In this document: positions 48,951-59,748 of the stretch, piece after piece
Layout of the letters: each line of letters opens with the position of its first letter
Numbering within the stretch: position 1 is the stretch's first letter
Notes under the pieces: generated by a model
Told to the model about the DNA's origin: nothing
Database searches by the model: none
The model's input: only the letters and a program-made list of their open reading frames with translations
Assembly (NCBI GenBank): GCA_932521035.1
Contig: OW051492.1
Location: forward strand, 10,974,001 to 11,038,000
Source of the DNA: Oscheius dolichura
Lineage: Eukaryota; Nematoda; Chromadorea; Rhabditida; Rhabditidae
Reading direction: 5' to 3'
Length of the DNA stretch: 64,000 nt
Program-made: the position numbers and the translations under genes

Positions 48951-49838
48951 ATTATTTTTTTGTCTTTCTTAGGTTAATATAACCAAAAAAGGGTGTTTGT
49001 TTACAAGTTTGTGGTGATATCCATGACGCAAAATGGGAGAAGAGCTGAAGCCCACTACCTCCAATTAGTCCCGGCTTATAGGAGGATAATCTGTACTTCT
49101 CGCCGGGTGCCTCCCGCCTGATGAGAGTATAATAAATGCCGGCTGGGTGTTACTTTGATCGAGGCGTGAAGCCGGCCGAGAGAGATAGAGGGGAAATAGC
49201 CAACCGTCTGATCAAAAACATGGGAAATGGACAGGGGAGAGAGAGAGTTCAGTCAATGAAGAGTAGGAGCGGCCCGCCACCACCCAGTAACCATCCTGGC
49301 TCTCGTAGCGACAGGTTTTGGCGGGCGGCAGTGGCGGAGGGCGGGAGACGCGGACAGAACAGTAAACGAAGAGACGAAAAGTACAAGTACAAGAAACACG
49401 GGCCGGGTAAATAAAGGGGGGCTGGGGGGCCGAGAGTTCACACGGAGCAGCTGCAGCTGGGCGGGAAGGAGAGAGTCTGAGGGGAACCCCCTGTAACCAC
49501 AAATCAGACCCGGGCGGGGTGCGGCAGGTATTCTGACGGGGGGCGGTGGGGGAGTAGGTCAATTTGTCATCAAGAACCATGAACTTATATTCAAAAAAGC
49601 GCAAAGGCGGGAAATCGAAGTACGATTAGTAATTTGAACTAATTCTCGCCAATTGAGATCCCGGAGCGAAAAGAATGACAAAAGAACAAGAAGGGCAAAT
49701 AGTGTCTAATTTATACTCTCTCGTGTGCCATGTTTTTGAACCCGGATTACGGTATGTTTACTTCTTTTCTGGTACCTAAAAATGATCTTTTGACAGGGTT
49801 ACGGTAGGGCTAGTCAGGTTAGACTCAGTACTCGAGAA

Positions 49839-49959
49839 TCCGAGCCCCTGCACCCGTAAAGTCTCGGCAGGACTGAGGTATAAAGGCGTCACAGTCTTTA
49901 TAACAGTTTTGTATAAAGGCGGATCTGTTGCCGAGACTTTACGGGTGCAGCGGATCGGA
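49839..49959. mobile_element. MITE, copy d
   Basis: Arms TCCGAGCCCCTGCACCCGTAAAG and CTTTACGGGTGCAGCGGATCGGA, core with AACAGTTTTGTATAAAGGC. Confidence 0.85.
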
Positions 49960-50589
49960 CTGAGCGCCGCCTTACAGTAAGATGGAGGATGATTTCACCC
50001 TCTCTGGAAGGGAAATTCCAGGGACTGGAAGTTATTGTCATCCTCTCGGGAAAAAAAATGGAAAGTATACGGTAGTGCTAGAAATGGGAATGGGGTGATT
50101 CCCCGACCCGGTCTCTCTAGTCTCTCTAGCCGTCTTTCCCCGCCAATTGAACTTGTTAGACGGGCATTCTCTTCCCTTTTTTTCTTTTTCTTTCCGCCAC
50201 TTCAAACTAATAATCTCGGGGGTGATAATCGCTATTTTCTTCCATTTGGCTTCGTTTACCGATGTCTGTCTGTATTTTTCAAGTTTTCCCTAGACCCAGG
50301 GGGAAGTCTTCCTAATTAGCGCCTAATTACAGGCAAAACAATGGAATACTCTTCCGCACAGGACCCAAAATGTACTACTACACGTATACTTGGATAGTAT
50401 ACATTATAAGAAAGAGAGAAAACTGAAATAAGGCGGTAAATTGGAAGAAAAACTGGAGGAAGAGTTGTAGAAATGAGGATTATTGCCTCTGGCTGTCTAA
50501 CTGTGGCGGTCTGCCGTCGAAAACAGACAAAACGGAAGAGGGCTCGGGGTTTTCTCCTTTAATCGTGAAAATGTTGGTCCTTGTTATTT

Positions 50590-50790
50590 AAAGGTACAGT
50601 ACAAGAGTTTTTTGAAGTTGGCCCTATCTTGTTCAGAATTTTTTCTGATCAAAGTTATCTATTTTAAAAATTATAAAAATGTCAAATTCGCGAGAAAAAT
50701 GCATGCCAATTTTCAATTCTGTATTGCGAATTTCGTCCGACGCGCGTCCAGATGCCGGTCAGACAACGGAGTCGCGCTGTTTACAGGTAT
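50590..50790 (-). repeat. GCGCGCCA-family repeat, second inverted copy
   Basis: Resembles the copy at 48725-48950 (GTTCAGAATTTTTTCTGATC..., TTCGTCCGACGCGCGT). Confidence 0.45.
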
Positions 50791-51786
50791 TGAACAGTGT
50801 TTTTTGTATTATTCTCAGTATTCCAATATTTTTATGTGAAACTAAATAAAGCGTTTTGATCAGCAAAATTAGCTTTACAAAATAAGATCAATCACAACAT
50901 AATTCATGATAGTTTCGAAAACTTGGGGTACTGTAGCAAAAACTCTTGTACTGTTCCTTTAAAAAAACGGTTCTAATCAACATTAAAGGTCTTCTACAGT
51001 AAGCTATGTCAAGCCATAGATTACTGTAGAAATAAGGTTATTTCCCTCCCGGCTGTGTAACTGTGGCGCTTTAGGATTTAAACCCCGCGAGAAACACTGA
51101 AAATGACGCGGGATCTTGATTTCAAAGTGGAGTAGACGGAATCTGGCAATGAAATAGTAAAATAAATAAACAAAAGTGTGTCGAAAAAGTGCAAAATCAC
51201 ACAATCAAATAATGTGCGTGTGTTATCTTTGTGGGAGACAAAACAATCAGCCGGGTCTCACCCCGGCCAAAAATGGGGGAGAAGGGGGGAGATTGATGAT
51301 GTATGAACTGACGACCGACACACGCGGGGAGAGCGGGAGAGAGCGATAATAACTGACCCCACTGTGACTAGTTCAAATCACAAAATATTCTCTATTCCCT
51401 TTCTCTTTCCGACTTTCTATTGGGGTTACTGTAGTTTTCTGGGCTATGGAGCCGGTTTCCGACTACGACAGCGATGGTTACGGTAGGCAAAGCTCGAAAG
51501 AAACGGCGGAGAACAAACCGGAGACTGGAAATCGGCAGGGAAATGGCGGGGTTTCAACAAATCAGCCGGGAAAATGGTGGGGAACAAAAAATTTCAAAAA
51601 AAACAGGGAAGACATGAACGCGACACAGTTTGGACACCTGCGCGCCTAATTTGAAAAATAACCGTCAATTAGCTGGGAAAAAATTTGAAAATTCAATAAA
51701 CGCTGTGGAAATGTAGACCAATTTGTCTTTTTTATCCAATTGTCTGCTTCAATTTGAAAAAAAATCGAAAATTTTCAAAAAAAAAT

Positions 51787-51811
51787 GGGGGGGGGGGGGG
51801 GGGGGGGGGGG
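51787..51811 (+). repeat. Run of 25 G
   Basis: An uninterrupted guanine tract flanked by poly-A-rich sequence. Confidence 0.9.
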
Positions 51812-52197
51812 AAGGGAAGGCGACAACGTTGAGCATTTCGCGCCTGATTTGAAAAATTTTCGTCTTTTGCCGGGAAAATTCAAATCTTAAACCAAATTTT
51901 CAAATTTCCCGACTTCCGTAACCTTTACAAAAGTGAGAAAATTCAAAAAAAACAGCGAGCCAACGTGGGATTTTGACCCCTGCGCGCCTATTTTGAAAAA
52001 TATCCAAAAATCTAGCGGGGAATTTCGAATTTTCAAATTTTCTGCCATTTTGAACATACGAAATATAAAATTTTAGTAGTAAAATAGTCAGAAAACAAAA
52101 AAAAAAGAAGGCGAGAATTGGTCAAACGTTTAAAACTTGATAAGAGAACCCACGAGGAAATGGCTAGACCCCGGGGAAAGGTCTCGGTCTTCGATAT

Positions 52198-52319
52198 TCT
52201 GATCCCACGCACCCGTAAAGTCTCGGCAGGGCAAAGGTATAAAAGCGTCACAAGTTTTGTAGCTGTTTTGAATAAAGGCGGATCTGCTGCCGAGACTTTA
52301 CGGGTGCAACGGATCGGAC
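52198..52319. mobile_element. MITE, copy e
   Basis: Arms CTGATCCCACGCACCCGTAAAG and CTTTACGGGTGCAACGGATCGG, core with TTTGAATAAAGGCGGATC. Confidence 0.85.
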
Positions 52320-52565
52320 TCTCGAAGGGGGTTCCCCCCGCTGCCAGTGGCTCCAGGAGCTGCTCCCGTTTTTTATACCCCGTCCTCTCCCTCGCTGTGA
52401 TGATGTTAGGTCGTTGTGATGTTCGAACAAAACCAACACGACGAGTCGGGCGGGAAACATTTGTCAGCACGCGTACGACACTGTGCCTGTGACTGTGACT
52501 GTGTGTCTGTTGTCCATGTGCGCACATTTTGGAGACTCGAAATTGCGAAATTTGTGACTTGGAGA

Positions 52566-52697
52566 GGTCAAAAAGGAGGTGTCTTTTCGGAGAAAATCAG
52601 TCAAAAAGGAGAGTGAAAAAGAAAAGAGTAAGGTCAAAAAGGAGGTGTCTTTTCGGAGAAAATCAGTCAAAAAGGGGAGTGAAAAAGAAAAGAGTAA
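52566..52697 (+). repeat. 66-bp tandem repeat, two copies
   Basis: Two units starting GGTCAAAAAGGAGGTGTCTT differ at a single base (GGAGAG versus GGGGAG). A third begins and breaks off after GGTCAAAAA. Confidence 0.95.
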
Positions 52698-53394
52698 GGT
52701 CAAAAATACTATTGGCAACAATGGATGGTAATTGGAAGCTCTGTCAACACCAAAATTACTGCCCTCTCTGGGCGGGATCCGATTACAGTTGTTGGTGATG
52801 TTGGGGGAGATTTTTGAGAAATTCGGCCGGATAAAATTGATTCTCGCGAAGAAATTAATACCATCTTGTAGAGGAGAAAAAGCTCTACAAGATAGATTTG
52901 GTACTTTTTAAAATTCGGCTAATTCTGGCCCCGGGCGAGCGTTTTTCCCGCGCGCTTATGGAAATTCAAAAGAGCGCGACTACCCGCCTTCAAATTCCAT
53001 TTTTCTCAAAGTTTTTGATATTTATGAGATAAAATTCTTTGTAGGGAAGATAAAAAGAAGAGAAGATCATCTAAACATCTGCACTAATCTGCTGAATTGC
53101 TCGGAATAAACTGGAGACGAGGAAATGCACTTCCCCTGTACTTTACCCGAGGTGCAGTGAGAAAACAAGCGGGGGGACGAAATTATTCCGCTCTAGGCTC
53201 TTCATTTTTAGAAAACAAACGGTGCAGGACCTTTTGCAAGAGCTACAAGATGGATTTTCTGGTTTACTGTAGGATTTATGTCGGGGAATTACCGCCACCC
53301 TTCAAAACTTCGTCAGGGTTCGGGAAAAGGGCGGCCAACCGATGCTTCCGGTGAAGAATCGAGGGCCACCGTCCTAAGTTTTCTAACTCTGTGG

Positions 53395-53800
53395 CTCTAT
53401 CATATACCGTCAGAAAGAGAAAAAAAACTATCTCTAGAGCACTATCGATCTCGGCTAGAGAGCATACTATGCACCTATTTCAACTTCAAATAGGATCAAG
53501 AAGGTATTTGAATTTTCAAAATATCCTCTTGGAGTCGTTTGGGTCCTAGCGAAAAAAATCCATGCGTTCTCTGGGCACACGGTATGTCATTCGACAGATC
53601 TCGTCGTTCTGAAGAAGACGACATTTGTCTCGTAGGTAATTGGCGACCCAAATAGTGGCTGGTACCCCAAATACTATATCCCAATACAAAAATGGGTTAA
53701 TTCCTTGAAAAGACGGCTGCAGGCTCGGAAATGGCCTATTTTAGCCTGGTTTCGTGTTTTGCCCACCAAATGGACCCTGGCGAAGAAGATCTGATAGAAA
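53395..53800 (-). repeat. Dispersed ~440-bp repeat, diverged copy 7
   Basis: The two ends match the family (GGCTCTATCATATACCGTCAG and GGACCCTGGCGAAGAAGATC), but the middle is replaced by unrelated sequence, so this copy is rearranged. It lies just past the collagen's 3' end. Confidence 0.6.
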
Positions 53801-53887
53801 AATCCATACAAATGAGGTCTGAATTTTTTGATCCATGGGATACTCCCGGATATGAAAGATTGTACCCAATTTTGCCTTGATGAAAGC

Positions 53888-53893
53888 TTTATT
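53888..53893 (-). terminator. Poly(A) signal of the collagen gene
   Basis: AATAAA on the minus strand, 11 bases after the TAG at 53904-53906. Confidence 0.7.
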
Positions 53894-53903
53894 GTGTCTA
53901 TTT

Positions 53904-55091
53904 CTAGCGTCTGCGGGTTCCGTCCTCGAAGAAGACTCCTCCGTCGATGGCGCAGTACTTGGGGCAGATTCCCTTCTCTCCAGCGCCTCCGGGATTTCCA
54001 GAAGGTCCGGGAGAACCAGGGTTTCCATCGGATCCGGGGTTTCCAGAGGGTCCGGGAGGTCCCTTGGGTCCAGGAGCTCCAGTTCCACCACTTCCGGGCT
54101 ACAATTTCCCTTTATAGACAAAAATAAGGAATTAAATACCTGTCCATCGGGTCCAGCGGGTCCGGGAGGCCCAGGAGGTCCAGCTGGTCCCGGCTCTCCG
54201 GGTCCTCCCTGTTCCGAGGCTCCTGGCTGTCCGGGTGCTCCGGGCTGTCCAGGGGCGCCGTCGTTTCCAGAAGGTCCGGGAGCTCCGGGCGCTCCAGGGG
54301 GGCCGGGAGGGGCAGGTCCACCAGGCTGACCGGGCTGTCCATCTCCTCCGGGGGTTCCGGGAGGTCCGGGGGGACCGGCAGGGCCGGGTGGTCCCTGAGG
54401 ACAGGGCTGGCCTGAACAAAAAAATTGTGAATGATAGTGAGTGTCATTTTCAAAAAAAAGGTCGGGAAGATTTCGTGACGCAGCGCGAAATGGGGGGCGC
54501 GCGGTGTGGGAGGTTGCGAGTTTGATCCCCGGCACGGTCAATCAGTTTTGCTTTTTTGTTTTACTGTTTTCACGCTGGGCTTATTGCCGAATCCACGTTA
54601 TACTTACAAGGTGGAGGAGTGATCGGCTCGCAAGGTGCGGAGCCGCCTTTTCCTGGATTTCCGGGCATTCCAGGGGCTCCGGGCTTTCCTGGTCGTCCGG
54701 GCTTTCCGGGAGTTCCTCCAGCTCCAGCGGGGCCGGGTTGGCAGCAGCCGGAGCAGCTTCCTCCCCCTCCTCCTCCTCCTCCTCCGTGGGCCTGGGCCGA
54801 GGCCCCGGTGCTGTAAGCCTGGCGGGCTGTACGGTTGGCAGGGGCGTCCTTCAACGAGTGGACCTCGGTCCAAATATCCTTGGCAGATCCCTGAATCATT
54901 TTTATAGAGGAAATTGGTGGCCACAGTACCTTGCAGAAGTTAACCTCGCTGTGGACCTGGCGCTTGACCTGATGGACATAATTGTAGACCATGGGAAGGG
55001 TGATAAAGACCGAGACGACGGCCACCACCGAAAAAGTCACGGCCGAGTAGGCCACAAAGCGGTAGGCCTTTATACGGGCGTCTAGATCCAT
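53904..55091 (-). CDS. Cuticle collagen
   Basis: This is a structural protein secreted by the hypodermis into the cuticle. Four exons (54930-55091, 54608-54890, 54140-54411, 53904-54098) close in phase, giving 303 aa, a standard nematode cuticle collagen length. The parts are a short cytoplasmic start, a hydrophobic signal-anchor ([20 protein letters not shown]) followed by a [19 protein letters not shown] stretch, a Gly-rich run with CSGCC, a first short Gly-X-Y block, a CEPITPPPC interruption, the main Gly-X-Y domain broken by a few short gaps, and an ending with the tyrosine/cysteine block [20 protein letters not shown] and an RRR tail. A TATA box lies upstream. The member cannot be named among the many col genes. 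Collagens of this type are usually expressed in moult-linked pulses. Confidence 0.95.
54488..54545 (+). repeat. tRNA-related box-B fragment
   Basis: GGTTGCGAGTTTGATCCCCGG resembles a tRNA T-arm/B-box, with a GC-rich stretch before it. No full cloverleaf was found. It lies in the collagen intron between exons 2 and 3. Confidence 0.25.
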
Positions 55092-55172
55092 TACCTGGAA
55101 ATATAGGGTCTTATAGGGAAGGGGGAATGGGAATAGGAAGGGGACTGTGATAGACAAAGGCGAAGAGAGACG

Positions 55173-55179
55173 TTATATA
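55173..55179 (-). promoter_or_regulatory. TATA box of the collagen gene
   Basis: TATATAA on the minus strand, 82 bp before the ATG at 55091. Inferred from position and sequence. Confidence 0.55.
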
Positions 55180-55995
55180 GCCGAACAGGGCGGGTAACCA
55201 GTTGATATCTACTGCCGAGGGGGACGAAGAAGCAGGAAATCGTCACACTAACAGTTAACAGTCGGCGGTGGCTGATAGGACAAACACTTGTGTATCAGAA
55301 AAGTGGAGGTTAATTTAGACTAATCAAGGAATTGGCTATAAATGGGAAAACCGAAGGGGCGCCGTTTTTTAGCCATAAATCGGGGCGAGCCGTCGTTTTG
55401 TCTATATCTCGGCTGTTTCTTTGCCAATTTTAAAAATTCAAATGCTACCTAGGGCACTATTTCAAGGGAAAGCGAACGAGCCCGATTACAGCTAAAAACC
55501 TCCAAGAAAAAAATCGGTAGCCTCGCAAACGCTGACTTGGTCGAGATTAGCCACCAAATGGGAGGATTGCGCCACATTTTCAATCATAGCTCGTTCATTT
55601 CTTGACCATTTTCGAAAAGTCAAAAGACTGCTTATAGAGCACATCAAGGCGATTCTAACAAACAAAATTTTGTCTATGTTTGACGGGTAAAAAAATTCTG
55701 TATTAGCCTAAATATGCAGGAAAGCCTATTTCCATGGCTACAGATTTTTTTCTTGGAAATTTTTATATGAAGGCTAGGTTATCAGATTTGCCTTGAAAAA
55801 CTGTATAAGCTGGTTTTGGATTTTTGAATTTAGCCAAGAAATAACCGAGAAATGGGCATAAACACCTGTTTACTCCCAATGTGGGTTTTGGTTTTCTTTG
55901 AAGAAAAAGAACAGAACATGAAAAAAGGCTGGAATAAATTCTAAAATTTTATTTGAGATCTCCATATTATTTCCTCTTCTTCCCTGTTGTTATTT
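55180..55995. other. Intergenic region between collagen and receptor 2
   Basis: Upstream of the collagen promoter the sequence turns AT-rich. No gene, RNA or repeat family was recognised. Confidence 0.35.
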
Positions 55996-58091
55996 CTAAA
56001 ATCGTCTAATATTTCGAAGCGCCTCCATCACGGGGCTGTCTTTTTGCAGAGCATTCAACAAATTGTACAGCTCTAAATCTTCTCTCATTCGAAAAACATC
56101 AACCTAAAAGGTATTTTATTCGTTCTAGATGAAATTTAGCTACCAAAACTGTACTATGAACTCCCATTAGAGCTCCCAAGCGTTCGGCGTACGATGGCAT
56201 GTTTTTTGATCTAGAAAAGGTTGAAATTCGCTATTTTTGGGGGATAAACTTACTTGTAATAGTATTCCAACTCACGAAATATTCGTTCTCTCATAGTTTT
56301 TACAGTTGTTTCGATTTTCTTGTGCTCTTCTTCGAAATCTGAAAAAGATGGCATTATTTGAACCTCCCGCGCTTGTGCCTAAGGACAGTGTCGTTTCGCT
56401 TTTCCAAAAAATTTCACCTTCATTTTTCACTTATTTGCCTTCTATATGTTGTGCTATATTTTATCAGTAGCTTTGTTATCGTTGAATTGAATTGGATAAG
56501 AATGAATCGGGAACGTCTACTTCACCAATTGAAACGCTTTAGACAAGGCAGTTATCTGCTAGCAGTAAGAGGTTTGATTTTATATTGCAACGTTCGCAAC
56601 TGTTTATGTCGGCAAACAGATTCAAGAGATTTTCAGTAATTGCGATATTTTCAGTAATTGAACAACTCACTTTGATTCCATAGCATTAGCCCCAGCAAAG
56701 CAGCATATTCTTCATCATCGATTTTCATTTCTTCCATTAGAAGAACTTGTTTGATTCGTGGACGACTCATAGAATTTTTCATAATGCCTATGATCTCCTC
56801 TTTCACGGCGAAACATTGTGTCGGGCAGTCTGCTATCCATTGCTCGCAATTGTTTTTATCAAAGTACATTGTTTCCGTTACTATGCTTCTAAAATGTTCA
56901 CTTTTCTCATTAAATTTAGGCAACGACTTACATGGTGTCGAACATTTCTTTAGGAAGAGTTTTATACGTCATGAAGCATTTATCCATACCCCAAACGAGG
57001 CCGCAGAAAGAAGTAAACAAGGACATCTAAATTTTTCTTTGGATAAGGGAGTCTTCTACCTTTTGAAAATGATCCATTGCGTTGAATTCTTCAAATGTAT
57101 TCGATGCAAAATCCCAGAAAGGTGGAGCATAAGCTTTTGTCAAAAAATCGAGGCGCTCTGATGTTCCATTTATATAACCTTTCAAGGGACCAGATTGATG
57201 AAGCAGGGGGATTATTTCGGGGTACAGGGAGAGTTCTATTTTCTTTCTTGCTAATCGCATTAGTCTTGAATGGTTCTGTTCTTTAGTACGGTAGTGCACT
57301 CACTGATAATTGGCAAATATTTTCCTTAGCAGTAAGGGTTCCGGTTCGGGAACGGGAATGTGTACTATATGAATGGGTAAGGGTGTTGCTATCTAGAAAA
57401 AAAAGACAATGAAACAATTTGCCCTCACATTGATTCCTATCGGTGCCGGTGCCTTTGTAACTTTTGGATGTATCGAATCTCGCCGACCTTGAACCACTAA
57501 AATTTCTGTTTATTAGGAAGTTGGGGGTTGGAGTTTCCTACTCTCAGGTTTCATTCCAACAGTATGACATTTTTGAAACCGACATTTTCTACACATACAT
57601 CGAGCTCCTACAAGTTGAAATGTTACTGTAAACTAATAATGGAATTATTGCTTACCTTTGTTGACTTCGCATTTTCCATCTCCTTGATTACAGTAATATT
57701 TTCTACCAGAAACTACTGTTCTCCTAAAGAAAGCAGCACATGCTCGACATGCATCTACACCAAAATGTGAGCCGTCACTCTTTTCGTAGCAGACTTCACA
57801 CAACCTTTCACTGGAAACTGGTTTTTAGCATGGAAACATTTGTTCAACTTTGAAAGATTATATTGTTTCGTGGTCGGTATTGAATTTTACGGGGCTTTGC
57901 TATCGTCCGCGGACGTTACAGATCGAAAACCAGTGAAGTACTCAATTAGGCAGCGGAGCGCCGAAGGGTGAACAATATGTGGATAAATAGTTGCTAGGCA
58001 CGACAAGATGTAAAATAGGTAAAACTCACGGCATCAGGGGCAAATCAGTAGAAATGCCAGCTGTATCTTCTGTACTGCCCGAGGTTGCCAT
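55996..58091 (-). CDS. Nuclear hormone receptor 2 (paralogue of receptor 1)
   Basis: The first exon 58030-58091 (MATSGSTEDTAG...DLPLMP) is followed by DNA-binding exons 57656-57810 and 57542-57607: CEVCYEKSDG, P-box CRACAAFFRR and CRKCRFQKCHTVGM. Later exons carry VQGRRDSIHPK, then IPVPEPEPLLLRKIFANYQ, FWDFASNTFEEFNAMDHFQK, FDKNNCEQWIADC, EEYAALLGLMLWNQN and the final VDVFRMREDLELYNLLNAL, ending at a TAG (55996-55998). The role is a nuclear receptor-type transcription factor with an unknown ligand. Every splice phase checked equals that of receptor 1, and the proteins align along their whole length, so the two are paralogues. One extra intron splits the last ligand-domain helix (HSTVL / VDVF). 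Codons are more AT-rich than in receptor 1. Confidence 0.88.
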
Positions 58092-58721
58092 AATTTGCAC
58101 TTTTACACCCACACACGGGCAAATATCCTACGGTCTCTTTCAACCTGGTCGGACGACTAATCAGCACTCGATGTCAGGTTAAGCCGATCTTAATTAGTCG
58201 CACTGACAGGAAGGAAAGAGAGGAGCTAAAATGAAAAAGACTAGACGGGAAGAATTGAGCAGAGAATGAACTTTAGTTTGCCCAAGTCAGGTGAGGGATA
58301 ATTGACAAACAGAGATCTCAGGCAGGTGAAAATGTACTCTTGGCCTGGGTGTTTTCTAGCGTGAGTGAGAAAGATAATTGTAATCAGAGAGGGGCGTGAT
58401 CACGAGATTGAAGGAGGAAGTGAACAATTCGAAGGTAAAATAGAATGTCCTTGTGGGTAACATTGGACTTTTCAAGTGGTGAACACTTGAAGAAAATCAA
58501 GACTTATTCGAAGAAAACAAGGTGTGAACGAAATTTTATTGATAAAAATTGGCCAAGCGCAACAATTCCATTCATTTCCACACGTGGCTGACAAAATAGG
58601 CCGAGAGGGTGAGGCGGGGAGAGTTTGATCAGCTTTGGTAGACTCCGTGGGATTAGGCCAAGGATCAAAGAGTTCGCAGCGGTAATTGTTGCATTCTAAG
58701 AAAAATGTACACCAAGCGCAA
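58092..58721. other. Upstream region of receptor 2
   Basis: No gene was seen. It presumably holds the receptor 2 promoter. There is no clear TATA box. Confidence 0.3.
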
Positions 58722-59015
58722 TTTTTAGCTCTTTTCCACTTCTTCAGGGTTTATTTTACTTATGCTTATTTTCAGTCTTTAGATTGTAAACAAGTCATAC
58801 TCAAAAAATAAGGCACTTGGACGAAAATAGCTGGAAGAAATGGAAAAGAGCTAAAAACATAATGTCGTCTTGTAAGAAATGCCAGCTATAAATAGCGAAT
58901 TTCAACCTTTTCTAGATCAAAAAACATGCCATCATACGCCGAACGCTTGGGAGCTCTAATGGTAGTTCATAGTACAGTTTTGGTAGCTAAAGACGACATT
59001 ATGTTTTTAGCTCTT
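58722..59015. mobile_element. Inverted-repeat element carrying a receptor exon fragment
   Basis: A perfect 26-bp inverted repeat (58846-58871, AAGAGCTAAAAACATAATGT...; and 58990-59015) flanks about 100 bp that copy the nuclear hormone receptor 2 segment 56136-56236 in reverse orientation, including an acceptor, an exon (SKNMPSYAERLGALM...) and the next donor, with only about two changes. A further inverted match (TTTTTAGCTCTTTTCCACTTC, 58722 onward, versus the stretch ending at 58857) extends the structure to the left, suggesting nested or repeated insertion of the same terminal sequence. It looks like a Pack-MITE-style captured gene fragment. It has no transposase. Confidence 0.8.
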
Positions 59016-59748
59016 TTTTTTGCAGTGAAGGCACGAACCGTGAACCCATAGAAAATGGCCTAAAATCAAACATTTTTCTATTTTCTCGTGCTTTGCATTT
59101 TGCTTGTTATCACTCCTTCCATATAATTTGTAATACAAATAGACATATTCATTGATTTCAGAAATTCCATCATTCCTTCCGCTCCGCTCCAAATAACAAT
59201 CCATTCATTCATTTGCCCGCCTTTTAAATTTTGCTTTAGAAGAAATTCAGTAGTCATCTTTTAGCGAAAACTATTAGAAAAAGACCACGAATTAGGACGA
59301 TCGTTTAATGTGCCTATATTATTATTGTGGATAAAATACCATAAATATTACTTCTAACTTATTGAGGTTCTATAGAATCAACAGCCTTGTCTGGTCCACT
59401 GCTTTGCCGCAGTTCCAGCGGACGCAGCGCGTCCGCTTTGCATTGCTTTGAACGTGCTGGCAAATACGCCAGCAAAAATTAATAATTTTGTTTGCATTGG
59501 AAATGGAAATTATCCATTTTTGTTGTTATTTTAGGAGAATACTGCCTGCTTATATAGGATGTCGAAGAAAGGATAAGTTTTACTGTTTACTTCTATTTTA
59601 TCTTTTATTACTAAAATAAATGTTTGTAGCTTGTAATTGTGTATCTTGCATTTTGTTCTATTGGGTTTCAAAGCCTACTTTATATCGCTAACGTTTTTTC
59701 CTGTTTATTTTATCATCGAAAGCAGCTTCAGGGATTTGATAGTAAGTG
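59016..59748. other. AT-rich intergenic region upstream of PRP39
   Basis: It contains a short hairpin near 59421-59446 (AGCGGACGC/GCGTCCGCT). No gene was recognised. Confidence 0.3.

Larger units (their letters stand above)
46271..53394. other. Gene-poor, repeat-dense intergenic region
   Basis: About 7 kb without a supportable gene. It holds two inverted GCGCGCCA-family copies, two MITE copies, long G runs, a 66-bp tandem repeat and many copies of a CTGTCTAACTGTGGC phrase. The only mild coding hint is an ATG at 51446 opening MEPVSDYDSDGYG before a GTAGGC donor-like site, possibly a first exon with no partner found. Confidence 0.45.

Noticed and set aside
52566..52697. CRISPR-like repeat
   Set aside because: There are only two adjoining 66-bp units with no spacers, and the genome is plainly eukaryotic.
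54441..55085. 214-codon plus-strand frame over the collagen gene
   Set aside because: It is the complement of Gly-X-Y and signal-anchor coding sequence. The collagen on the minus strand is unambiguous.
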